Below, in pieces: positions 1-13,646 of a stretch of DNA of 64,000 bases. Below the pieces are notes generated by a model. It made no database searches. It was not told the origin of the DNA and was given only the letters and a program-made list of their open reading frames with translations. The stretch spans positions 1 through 64,000 of the forward strand of contig NC_085111.1 of NCBI RefSeq assembly GCF_030269925.1. The letters are read 5' to 3'. Position 1 is the first letter of the stretch, and every line of letters begins with the position of its first letter. Origin of the DNA: Bombyx mori. Its lineage: Eukaryota > Arthropoda > Insecta > Lepidoptera > Bombycidae. The translations under genes and the position numbers were made by a program.

Positions 1-3000
1 CCTAACCTAACCTAACCTAACCTAACCTAACCGAACCTAACCTAACCTAACCTAACCTAACCTAACCTAACCTAACCTAACCTAACCTAACCTAACCTAA
101 CCTAACCTAACCTAACCTAACCTAACCTAACCTAACCTAACCTAACCTAACCTAACCTAACCTAACCTAACCTAACCTAACCTAACCTAACCTAACCTAA
201 CCTAACCTAACCTAACCTAACCTAACCTAACCTAACCTAACCTAACCTAACCTAACCTAACCTAACCTAACCTAACCTAACCTAACCTAACCTAACCTAA
301 CCTAACCTAACCTAACCTAACCTAACCTAACCTAACCTAACCTAACCTAACCTAACCTAACCTAACCTAACCTAACCTAACCTAACCTAACCTAACCTAA
401 CCTAACCTAACCTAACCTAACCTAACCTAACCTAACCTAACCTAACCTAACCTAACCTAACCTAACCTAACCTAACCTAACCTAACCTAACCTAACCTAA
501 CCTAACCTAACCTAACCTAACCTAACCTAACCTAACCTAACCTAACCTAACCTAACCTAACCTAACCTAACCTAACCTAACCTAACCTAACCTAACCTAA
601 CCTAACCTAACCTAACCTAACCTAACCTAACCTAACCTAACCTAACCTAACCTAACCTAACCTAACCTAACCTAACCTAACCTAACCTAACCTAACCTAA
701 CCTAACCTAACCTAACCTAACCTAACCTAACCTAACCTAACCTAACCTAACCTAACCTAACCTAACCTAACCTAACCTAACCTAACCTAACCTAACCTAA
801 CCTAACCTAACCTAACCTAACCTAACCTAACCTAACCTAACCTAACCTAACCTAACCTAACCTAACCTAACCTAACCTAACCTAACCTAACCTAACCTAA
901 CCTAACCTAACCTAACCTAACCTAACCTAACCTAACCTAACCTAACCTAACCTAACCTAACCTAACCTAACCTAACCTAACCTAACCTAACCTAACCTAA
1001 CCTAACCTAACCTAACCTAACCTAACCTAACCTAACCTAACCTAACCTAACCTAACCTAACCTAACCTAACCTAACCTAACCTAACCTAACCTAACCTAA
1101 CCTAACCTAACCTAACCTAACCTAACCTAACCTAACCTAACCTAACCTAACCTAACCTAACCTAACCTAACCTAACCTAACCTAACCTAACCTAACCTAA
1201 CCTAACCTAACCTAACCTAACCTAACCTAACCTAACCTAACCTAACCTAACCTAACCTAACCTAACCTAACCTAACCTAACCTAACCTAACCTAACCTAA
1301 CCTAACCTAACCTAACCTAACCTAACCTAACCTAACCTAACCTAACCTAACCTAACCTAACCTAACCTAACCTAACCTAACCTAACCTAACCTAACCTAA
1401 CCTAACCTAACCTAACCTAACCTAACCTAACCTAACCTAACCTAACCTAACCTAACCTAACCTAACCTAACCTAACCTAACCTAACCTAACCTAACCTAA
1501 CCTAACCTAACCTAACCTAACCTAACCTAACCTAACCTAACCTAACCTAACCTAACCTAACCTAACCTAACCTAACCTAACCTAACCTAACCTAACCTAA
1601 CCTAACCTAACCTAACCTAACCTAACCTAACCTAACCTAACCTAACCTAACCTAACCTAACCTAACCTAACCTAACCTAACCTAACCTAACCTAACCTAA
1701 CCTAACCTAACCTAACCTAACCTAACCTAACCTAACCTAACCTAACCTAACCTAACCTAACCTAACCTAACCTAACCTAACCTAACCTAACCTAACCTAA
1801 CCTAACCTAACCTAACCTAACCTAACCTAACCTAACCTAACCTAACCTAACCTAACCTAACCTAACCTAACCTAACCTAACCTAACCTAACCTAACCTAA
1901 CCTAACCTAACCTAACCTAACCTAACCTAACCTAACCTAACCTAACCTAACCTAACCTAACCTAACCTAACCTAACCTAACCTAACCTAACCTAACCTAA
2001 CCTAACCTAACCTAACCTAACCTAACCTAACCTAACCTAACCTAACCTAACCTAACCTAACCTAACCTAACCTAACCTAACCTAACCTAACCTAACCTAA
2101 CCTAACCTAACCTAACCTAACCTAACCTAACCTAACCTAACCTAACCTAACCTAACCTAACCTAACCTAACCTAACCTAACCTAACCTAACCTAACCTAA
2201 CCTAACCTAACCTAACCTAACCTAACCTAACCTAACCTAACCTAACCTAACCTAACCTAACCTAACCTAACCTAACCTAACCTAACCTAACCTAACCTAA
2301 CCTAACCTAACCTAACCTAACCTAACCTAACCTAACCTAACCTAACCTAACCTAACCTAACCTAACCTAACCTAACCTAACCTAACCTAACCTAACCTAA
2401 CCTAACCTAACCTAACCTAACCTAACCTAACCTAACCTAACCTAACCTAACCTAACCTAACCTAACCTAACCTAACCTAACCTAACCTAACCTAACCTAA
2501 CCTAACCTAACCTAACCTAACCTAACCTAACCTAACCTAACCTAACCTAACCTAACCTAACCTAACCTAACCTAACCTAACCTAACCTAACCTAACCTAA
2601 CCTAACCTAACCTAACCTAACCTAACCTAACCTAACCTAACCTAACCTAACCTAACCTAACCTAACCTAACCTAACCTAACCTAACCTAACCTAACCTAA
2701 CCTAACCTAACCTAACCTAACCTAACCTAACCTAACCTAACCTAACCTAACCTAACCTAACCTAACCTAACCTAACCTAACCTAACCTAACCTAACCTAA
2801 CCTAACCTAACCTAACCTAACCTAACCTAACCTAACCTAACCTAACCTAACCTAACCTAACCTAACCTAACCTAACCTAACCTAACCTAACCTAACCTAA
2901 CCTAACCTAACCTAACCTAACCTAACCTAACCTAACCTAACCTAACCTAACCTAACCTAACCTAACCTAACCTAACCTAACCTAACCTAACCTAACCTAA

Positions 3001-6000
3001 CCTAACCTAACCTAACCTAACCTAACCTAACCTAACCTAACCTAACCTAACCTAACCTAACCTAACCTAACCTAACCTAACCTAACCTAACCTAACCTAA
3101 CCTAACCTAACCTAACCTAACCTAACCTAACCTAACCTAACCTAACCTAACCTAACCTAACCTAACCTAACCTAACCTAACCTAACCTAACCTAACCTAA
3201 CCTAACCTAACCTAACCTAACCTAACCTAACCTAACCTAACCTAACCTAACCTAACCTAACCTAACCTAACCTAACCTAACCTAACCTAACCTAACCTAA
3301 CCTAACCTAACCTAACCTAACCTAACCTAACCTAACCTAACCTAACCTAACCTAACCTAACCTAACCTAACCTAACCTAACCTAACCTAACCTAACCTAA
3401 CCTAACCTAACCTAACCTAACCTAACCTAACCTAACCTAACCTAACCTAACCTAACCTAACCTAACCTAACCTAACCTAACCTAACCTAACCTAACCTAA
3501 CCTAACCTAACCTAACCTAACCTAACCTAACCTAACCTAACCTAACCTAACCTAACCTAACCTAACCTAACCTAACCTAACCTAACCTAACCTAACCTAA
3601 CCTAACCTAACCTAACCTAACCTAACCTAACCTAACCTAACCTAACCTAACCTAACCTAACCTAACCTAACCTAACCTAACCTAACCTAACCTAACCTAA
3701 CCTAACCTAACCTAACCTAACCTAACCTAACCTAACCTAACCTAACCTAACCTAACCTAACCTAACCTAACCTAACCTAACCTAACCTAACCTAACCTAA
3801 CCTAACCTAACCTAACCTAACCTAACCTAACCTAACCTAACCTAACCTAACCTAACCTAACCTAACCTAACCTAACCTAACCTAACCTAACCTAACCTAA
3901 CCTAACCTAACCTAACCTAACCTAACCTAACCTAACCTAACCTAACCTAACCTAACCTAACCTAACCTAACCTAACCTAACCTAACCTAACCTAACCTAA
4001 CCTAACCTAACCTAACCTAACCTAACCTAACCTAACCTAACCTAACCTAACCTAACCTAACCTAACCTAACCTAACCTAACCTAACCTAACCTAACCTAA
4101 CCTAACCTAACCTAACCTAACCTAACCTAACCTAACCTAACCTAACCTAACCTAACCTAACCTAACCTAACCTAACCTAACCTAACCTAACCTAACCTAA
4201 CCTAACCTAACCTAACCTAACCTAACCTAACCTAACCTAACCTAACCTAACCTAACCTAACCTAACCTAACCTAACCTAACCTAACCTAACCTAACCTAA
4301 CCTAACCTAACCTAACCTAACCTAACCTAACCTAACCTAACCTAACCTAACCTAACCTAACCTAACCTAACCTAACCTAACCTAACCTAACCTAACCTAA
4401 CCTAACCTAACCTAACCTAACCTAACCTAACCTAACCTAACCTAACCTAACCTAACCTAACCTAACCTAACCTAACCTAACCTAACCTAACCTAACCTAA
4501 CCTAACCTAACCTAACCTAACCTAACCTAACCTAACCTAACCTAACCTAACCTAACCTAACCTAACCTAACCTAACCTAACCTAACCTAACCTAACCTAA
4601 CCTAACCTAACCTAACCTAACCTAACCTAACCTAACCTAACCTAACCTAACCTAACCTAACCTAACCTAACCTAACCTAACCTAACCTAACCTAACCTAA
4701 CCTAACCTAACCTAACCTAACCTAACCTAACCTAACCTAACCTAACCTAACCTAACCTAACCTAACCTAACCTAACCTAACCTAACCTAACCTAACCTAA
4801 CCTAACCTAACCTAACCTAACCTAACCTAACCTAACCTAACCTAACCTAACCTAACCTAACCTAACCTAACCTAACCTAACCTAACCTAACCTAACCTAA
4901 CCTAACCTAACCTAACCTAACCTAACCTAACCTAACCTAACCTAACCTAACCTAACCTAACCTAACCTAACCTAACCTAACCTAACCTAACCTAACCTAA
5001 CCTAACCTAACCTAACCTAACCTAACCTAACCTAACCTAACCTAACCTAACCTAACCTAACCTAACCTAACCTAACCTAACCTAACCTAACCTAACCTAA
5101 CCTAACCTAACCTAACCTAACCTAACCTAACCTAACCTAACCTAACCTAACCTAACCTAACCTAACCTAACCTAACCTAACCTAACCTAACCTAACCTAA
5201 CCTAACCTAACCTAACCTAACCTAACCTAACCTAACCTAACCTAACCTAACCTAACCTAACCTAACCTAACCTAACCTAACCTAACCTAACCTAACCTAA
5301 CCTAACCTAACCTAACCTAACCTAACCTAACCTAACCTAACCTAACCTAACCTAACCTAACCTAACCTAACCTAACCTAACCTAACCTAACCTAACCTAA
5401 CCTAACCTAACCTAACCTAACCTAACCTAACCTAACCTAACCTAACCTAACCTAACCTAACCTAACCTAACCTAACCTAACCTAACCTAACCTAACCTAA
5501 CCTAACCTAACCTAACCTAACCTAACCTAACCTAACCTAACCTAACCTAACCTAACCTAACCTAACCTAACCTAACCTAACCTAACCTAACCTAACCTAA
5601 CCTAACCTAACCTAACCTAACCTAACCTAACCTAACCTAACCTAACCTAACCTAACCTAACCTAACCTAACCTAACCTAACCTAACCTAACCTAACCTAA
5701 CCTAACCTAACCTAACCTAACCTAACCTAACCTAACCTAACCTAACCTAACCTAACCTAACCTAACCTAACCTAACCTAACCTAACCTAACCTAACCTAA
5801 CCTAACCTAACCTAACCTAACCTAACCTAACCTAACCTAACCTAACCTAACCTAACCTAACCTAACCTAACCTAACCTAACCTAACCTAACCTAACCTAA
5901 CCTAACCTAACCTAACCTAACCTAACCTAACCTAACCTAACCTAACCTAACCTAACCTAACCTAACCTAACCTAACCTAACCTAACCTAACCTAACCTAA

Positions 6001-9000
6001 CCTAACCTAACCTAACCTAACCTAACCTAACCTAACCTAACCTAACCTAACCTAACCTAACCTAACCTAACCTAACCTAACCTAACCTAACCTAACCTAA
6101 CCTAACCTAACCTAACCTAACCTAACCTAACCTAACCTAACCTAACCTAACCTAACCTAACCTAACCTAACCTAACCTAACCTAACCTAACCTAACCTAA
6201 CCTAACCTAACCTAACCTAACCTAACCTAACCTAACCTAACCTAACCTAACCTAACCTAACCTAACCTAACCTAACCTAACCTAACCTAACCTAACCTAA
6301 CCTAACCTAACCTAACCTAACCTAACCTAACCTAACCTAACCTAACCTAACCTAACCTAACCTAACCTAACCTAACCTAACCTAACCTAACCTAACCTAA
6401 CCTAACCTAACCTAACCTAACCTAACCTAACCTAACCTAACCTAACCTAACCTAACCTAACCTAACCTAACCTAACCTAACCTAACCTAACCTAACCTAA
6501 CCTAACCTAACCTAACCTAACCTAACCTAACCTAACCTAACCTAACCTAACCTAACCTAACCTAACCTAACCTAACCTAACCTAACCTAACCTAACCTAA
6601 CCTAACCTAACCTAACCTAACCTAACCTAACCTAACCTAACCTAACCTAACCTAACCTAACCTAACCTAACCTAACCTAACCTAACCTAACCTAACCTAA
6701 CCTAACCTAACCTAACCTAACCTAACCTAACCTAACCTAACCTAACCTAACCTAACCTAACCTAACCTAACCTAACCTAACCTAACCTAACCTAACCTAA
6801 CCTAACCTAACCTAACCTAACCTAACCTAACCTAACCTAACCTAACCTAACCTAACCTAACCTAACCTAACCTAACCTAACCTAACCTAACCTAACCTAA
6901 CCTAACCTAACCTAACCTAACCTAACCTAACCTAACCTAACCTAACCTAACCTAACCTAACCTAACCTAACCTAACCTAACCTAACCTAACCTAACCTAA
7001 CCTAACCTAACCTAACCTAACCTAACCTAACCTAACCTAACCTAACCTAACCTAACCTAACCTAACCTAACCTAACCTAACCTAACCTAACCTAACCTAA
7101 CCTAACCTAACCTAACCTAACCTAACCTAACCTAACCTAACCTAACCTAACCTAACCTAACCTAACCTAACCTAACCTAACCTAACCTAACCTAACCTAA
7201 CCTAACCTAACCTAACCTAACCTAACCTAACCTAACCTAACCTAACCTAACCTAACCTAACCTAACCTAACCTAACCTAACCTAACCTAACCTAACCTAA
7301 CCTAACCTAACCTAACCTAACCTAACCTAACCTAACCTAACCTAACCTAACCTAACCTAACCTAACCTAACCTAACCTAACCTAACCTAACCTAACCTAA
7401 CCTAACCTAACCTAACCTAACCTAACCTAACCTAACCTAACCTAACCTAACCTAACCTAACCTAACCTAACCTAACCTAACCTAACCTAACCTAACCTAA
7501 CCTAACCTAACCTAACCTAACCTAACCTAACCTAACCTAACCTAACCTAACCTAACCTAACCTAACCTAACCTAACCTAACCTAACCTAACCTAACCTAA
7601 CCTAACCTAACCTAACCTAACCTAACCTAACCTAACCTAACCTAACCTAACCTAACCTAACCTAACCTAACCTAACCTAACCTAACCTAACCTAACCTAA
7701 CCTAACCTAACCTAACCTAACCTAACCTAACCTAACCTAACCTAACCTAACCTAACCTAACCTAACCTAACCTAACCTAACCTAACCTAACCTAACCTAA
7801 CCTAACCTAACCTAACCTAACCTAACCTAACCTAACCTAACCTAACCTAACCTAACCTAACCTAACCTAACCTAACCTAACCTAACCTAACCTAACCTAA
7901 CCTAACCTAACCTAACCTAACCTAACCTAACCTAACCTAACCTAACCTAACCTAACCTAACCTAACCTAACCTAACCTAACCTAACCTAACCTAACCTAA
8001 CCTAACCTAACCTAACCTAACCTAACCTAACCTAACCTAACCTAACCTAACCTAACCTAACCTAACCTAACCTAACCTAACCTAACCTAACCTAACCTAA
8101 CCTAACCTAACCTAACCTAACCTAACCTAACCTAACCTAACCTAACCTAACCTAACCTAACCTAACCTAACCTAACCTAACCTAACCTAACCTAACCTAA
8201 CCTAACCTAACCTAACCTAACCTAACCTAACCTAACCTAACCTAACCTAACCTAACCTAACCTAACCTAACCTAACCTAACCTAACCTAACCTAACCTAA
8301 CCTAACCTAACCTAACCTAACCTAACCTAACCTAACCTAACCTAACCTAACCTAACCTAACCTAACCTAACCTAACCTAACCTAACCTAACCTAACCTAA
8401 CCTAACCTAACCTAACCTAACCTAACCTAACCTAACCTAACCTAACCTAACCTAACCTAACCTAACCTAACCTAACCTAACCTAACCTAACCTAACCTAA
8501 CCTAACCTAACCTAACCTAACCTAACCTAACCTAACCTAACCTAACCTAACCTAACCTAACCTAACCTAACCTAACCTAACCTAACCTAACCTAACCTAA
8601 CCTAACCTAACCTAACCTAACCTAACCTAACCTAACCTAACCTAACCTAACCTAACCTAACCTAACCTAACCTAACCTAACCTAACCTAACCTAACCTAA
8701 CCTAACCTAACCTAACCTAACCTAACCTAACCTAACCTAACCTAACCTAACCTAACCTAACCTAACCTAACCTAACCTAACCTAACCTAACCTAACCTAA
8801 CCTAACCTAACCTAACCTAACCTAACCTAACCTAACCTAACCTAACCTAACCTAACCTAACCTAACCTAACCTAACCTAACCTAACCTAACCTAACCTAA
8901 CCTAACCTAACCTAACCTAACCTAACCTAACCTAACCTAACCTAACCTAACCTAACCTAACCTAACCTAACCTAACCTAACCTAACCTAACCTAACCTAA

Positions 9001-11342
9001 CCTAACCTAACCTAACCTAACCTAACCTAACCTAACCTAACCTAACCTAACCTAACCTAACCTAACCTAACCTAACCTAACCTAACCTAACCTAACCTAA
9101 CCTAACCTAACCTAACCTAACCTAACCTAACCTAACCTAACCTAACCTAACCTAACCTAACCTAACCTAACCTAACCTAACCTAACCTAACCTAACCTAA
9201 CCTAACCTAACCTAACCTAACCTAACCTAACCTAACCTAACCTAACCTAACCTAACCTAACCTAACCTAACCTAACCTAACCTAACCTAACCTAACCTAA
9301 CCTAACCTAACCTAACCTAACCTAACCTAACCTAACCTAACCTAACCTAACCTAACCTAACCTAACCTAACCTAACCTAACCTAACCTAACCTAACCTAA
9401 CCTAACCTAACCTAACCTAACCTAACCTAACCTAACCTAACCTAACCTAACCTAACCTAACCTAACCTAACCTAACCTAACCTAACCTAACCTAACCTAA
9501 CCTAACCTAACCTAACCTAACCTAACCTAACCTAACCTAACCTAACCTAACCTAACCTAACCTAACCTAACCTAACCTAACCTAACCTAACCTAACCTAA
9601 CCTAACCTAACCTAACCTAACCTAACCTAACCTAACCTAACCTAACCTAACCTAACCTAACCTAACCTAACCTAACCTAACCTAACCTAACCTAACCTAA
9701 CCTAACCTAACCTAACCTAACCTAACCTAACCTAACCTAACCTAACCTAACCTAACCTAACCTAACCTAACCTAACCTAACCTAACCTAACCTAACCTAA
9801 CCTAACCTAACCTAACCTAACCTAACCTAACCTAACCTAACCTAACCTAACCTAACCTAACCTAACCTAACCTAACCTAACCTAACCTAACCTAACCTAA
9901 CCTAACCTAACCTAACCTAACCTAACCTAACCTAACCTAACCTAACCTAACCTAACCTAACCTAACCTAACCTAACCTAACCTAACCTAACCTAACCTAA
10001 CCTAACCTAACCTAACCTAACCTAACCTAACCTAACCTAACCTAACCTAACCTAACCTAACCTAACCTAACCTAACCTAACCTAACCTAACCTAACCTAA
10101 CCTAACCTAACCTAACCTAACCTAACCTAACCTAACCTAACCTAACCTAACCTAACCTAACCTAACCTAACCTAACCTAACCTAACCTAACCTAACCTAA
10201 CCTAACCTAACCTAACCTAACCTAACCTAACCTAACCTAACCTAACCTAACCTAACCTAACCTAACCTAACCTAACCTAACCTAACCTAACCTAACCTAA
10301 CCTAACCTAACCTAACCTAACCTAACCTAACCTAACCTAACCTAACCTAACCTAACCTAACCTAACCTAACCTAACCTAACCTAACCTAACCTAACCTAA
10401 CCTAACCTAACCTAACCTAACCTAACCTAACCTAACCTAACCTAACCTAACCTAACCTAACCTAACCTAACCTAACCTAACCTAACCTAACCTAACCTAA
10501 CCTAACCTAACCTAACCTAACCTAACCTAACCTAACCTAACCTAACCTAACCTAACCTAACCTAACCTAACCTAACCTAACCTAACCTAACCTAACCTAA
10601 CCTAACCTAACCTAACCTAACCTAACCTAACCTAACCTAACCTAACCTAACCTAACCTAACCTAACCTAACCTAACCTAACCTAACCTAACCTAACCTAA
10701 CCTAACCTAACCTAACCTAACCTAACCTAACCTAACCTAACCTAACCTAACCTAACCTAACCTAACCTAACCTAACCTAACCTAACCTAACCTAACCTAA
10801 CCTAACCTAACCTAACCTAACCTAACCTAACCTAACCTAACCTAACCTAACCTAACCTAACCTAACCTAACCTAACCTAACCTAACCTAACCTAACCTAA
10901 CCTAACCTAACCTAACCTAACCTAACCTAACCTAACCTAACCTAACCTAACCTAACCTAACCTAACCTAACCTAACCTAACCTAACCTAACCTAACCTAA
11001 CCTAACCTAACCTAACCTAACCTAACCTAACCTAACCTAACCTAACCTAACCTAACCTAACCTAACCTAACCTAACCTAACCTAACCTAACCTAACCTAA
11101 CCTAACCTAACCTAACCTAACCTAACCTAACCTAACCTAACCTAACCTAACCTAACCTAACCTAACCTAACCTAACCTAACCTAACCTAACCTAACCTAA
11201 CCTAACCTAACCTAACCTAACCTAACCTAACCTAACCTAACCTAACCTAACCTAACCTAACCTAACCTAACCTAACCTAACCTAACCTAACCTAACCTAA
11301 CCTAACCTAACCTAACCTAACCTAACCTAACCTAACCTAACC
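1..11342. repeat. Distal telomere tract, (CCTAA)n
   Basis: About 2268 tandem copies of the pentamer CCTAA (TTAGG on the other strand), the canonical insect telomere repeat. The C-rich strand reads 5'->3' inward, so the chromosome terminus lies to the left. The only deviation seen is a T-to-G change at position 33. No retrotransposon interrupts the tract, which fits the known Bombyx arrangement of an uninterrupted distal tract with TRAS and SART elements farther in. The last two bases (CC) cannot be assigned between repeat and element. Confidence 0.98.
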
Positions 11343-11347
11343 AGCTC

Positions 11348-13329
11348 CTCCATAACTTTTCTTACAAGAGGCTTATTTTGAAGCGGTTTTTTGCGATTTT
11401 AAAGTGCAACCGGCTTGTAAGCACGCACCGACCCTTCAAACTAGGAATTGCAGTGGTGTGACGTCATTTTTTGACACCCCCACCTTTTCGACCTGAAAAT
11501 ATTTAAAAATTTATTATTTTTCAAAGTTACTTTGTTGCTTTTGCAAATCCAACTTACCTATTTAATACTTACCGGTCCGCCCCACTTTCTGGAGTGCGTT
11601 CCGCGCTTCCGGAAATCCTAAATTTTATATTTTCCTGTAAAAAACGTCAAAAATTTTTTGCTTTCCTGAAAAGTAAAAGATTTTTCTTCCAAATAATCTT
11701 TAAATTTTATACCACTGGCTAGAGCTCGGCGAGACGCTTCTTTTGAGGTATCGCACGACCCTCTAGCTGGCGCGAAACGTCAAAAAATTGACCAAAACCC
11801 GTTCACCGTACAAACATTTACTGCGAAATCCACCTAAGTGATTGCACACCAAAAATCACCCTCCATAACTTTTCTTACAAGAGGCTTATTTTGAAGCGGT
11901 TTTTTGCGATTTTAAAGTGCAACCGGCTTGTAAGCACGCACCGACCCTTCAAACTAGGAATTGCAGTGGTGTGACGTCATTTTTTGACACCCCCACCTTT
12001 TCGACCTGAAAATATTTAAAAATTTATTATTTTTCAAAGTTACTTTGTTGCTTTTGCAAATCCAACTTACCTATTTAATACTTACCGGTCCGCCCCACTT
12101 TCTGGAGTGCGTTCCGCGCTTCCGGAAATCCTAAATTTTATATTTTCCTGTAAAAAACGTCAAAAATTTTTTGCTTTCCTGAAAAGTAAAAGATTTTTCT
12201 TCCAAATAATCTTTAAATTTTATACCACTGGCTAGAGCTCGGCGAGACGCTTCTTTTGAGGTATCGCACGACCCTCTAGCTGGCGCGAAACGTCAAAAAA
12301 TTGACCAAAACCCGTTCACCGTACAAACATTTACTGCGAAATCCACCTAAGTGATTGCACACCAAAAATCACCCTCCATAACTTTTCTTACAAGAGGCTT
12401 ATTTTGAAGCGGTTTTTTGCGATTTTAAAGTGCAACCGGCTTGTAAGCACGCACCGACCCTTCAAACTAGGAATTGCAGTGGTGTGACGTCATTTTTTGA
12501 CACCCCCACCTTTTCGACCTGAAAATATTTAAAAATTTATTATTTTTCAAAGTTACTTTGTTGCTTTTGCAAATCCAACTTACCTATTTAATACTTACCG
12601 GTCCGCCCCACTTTCTGGAGTGCGTTCCGCGCTTCCGGAAATCCTAAATTTTATATTTTCCTGTAAAAAACGTCAAAAATTTTTTGCTTTCCTGAAAAGT
12701 AAAAGATTTTTCTTCCAAATAATCTTTAAATTTTATACCACTGGCTAGAGCTCGGCGAGACGCTTCTTTTGAGGTATCGCACGACCCTCTAGCTGGCGCG
12801 AAACGTCAAAAAATTGACCAAAACCCGTTCACCGTACAAACATTTACTGCGAAATCCACCTAAGTGATTGCACACCAAAAATCACCCTCCATAACTTTTC
12901 TTACAAGAGGCTTATTTTGAAGCGGTTTTTTGCGATTTTAAAGTGCAACCGGCTTGTAAGCACGCACCGACCCTTCAAACTAGGAATTGCAGTGGTGTGA
13001 CGTCATTTTTTGACACCCCCACCTTTTCGACCTGAAAATATTTAAAAATTTATTATTTTTCAAAGTTACTTTGTTGCTTTTGCAAATCCAACTTACCTAT
13101 TTAATACTTACCGGTCCGCCCCACTTTCTGGAGTGCGTTCCGCGCTTCCGGAAATCCTAAATTTTATATTTTCCTGTAAAAAACGTCAAAAATTTTTTGC
13201 TTTCCTGAAAAGTAAAAGATTTTTCTTCCAAATAATCTTTAAATTTTATACCACTGGCTAGAGCTCGGCGAGACGCTTCTTTTGAGGTATCGCACGACCC
13301 TCTAGCTGGCGCGAAACGTCAAAAAATTG
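11348..13329 (+). repeat. Tandem 513-bp repeats in the TRAS 5' UTR (3.9 copies)
   Basis: Units start at 11348, 11861, 12374 and 12887, a constant 513-bp spacing. Three are complete and the fourth stops after 443 bp at 13329, where unique leader begins. Copies look identical by eye. By analogy with promoter monomers of mouse L1 they may be repeated promoter units of the element. Alternatively they are a subtelomeric satellite fused to the element, but the first unit abuts telomere repeat directly, which favours element origin. Confidence 0.9.
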
Positions 13330-13646
13330 CCCGCCCACCCGCCCTCTTGGGACGACAGTAAAAATTTTAACTGTACAGGAAAGGGAGTAGCCTAACAAAC
13401 ATCTTAACTTTTTGACAAGACTCCACCCAGAGTCTCAGAATAGTGCAGTTTTTGTTTTCTACAGTGAAAATACTGCTTATTTGGACTTTATAATATTTTA
13501 ACCTTACTTTTGACCTATCGGTAATTATTACTGGAGTGATTACTTTTAAATTTAACATATTATAAGTGACTGATCCCCCCTATACAGGGATCTCCAAATA
13601 CAACTTGTCCTCAAATTCCCTCCGACACTCTTGCCTGCCCCGTAAA

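Noticed and set aside
1..11342. CRISPR-like or satellite interpretation of the terminal array
   Set aside because: Pure pentamer repeat with no spacers, identical to the insect telomere motif.
13367..13558. Minus-strand 63-codon frame in the TRAS leader
   Set aside because: No motif, antisense to the element leader, and no support beyond being open.
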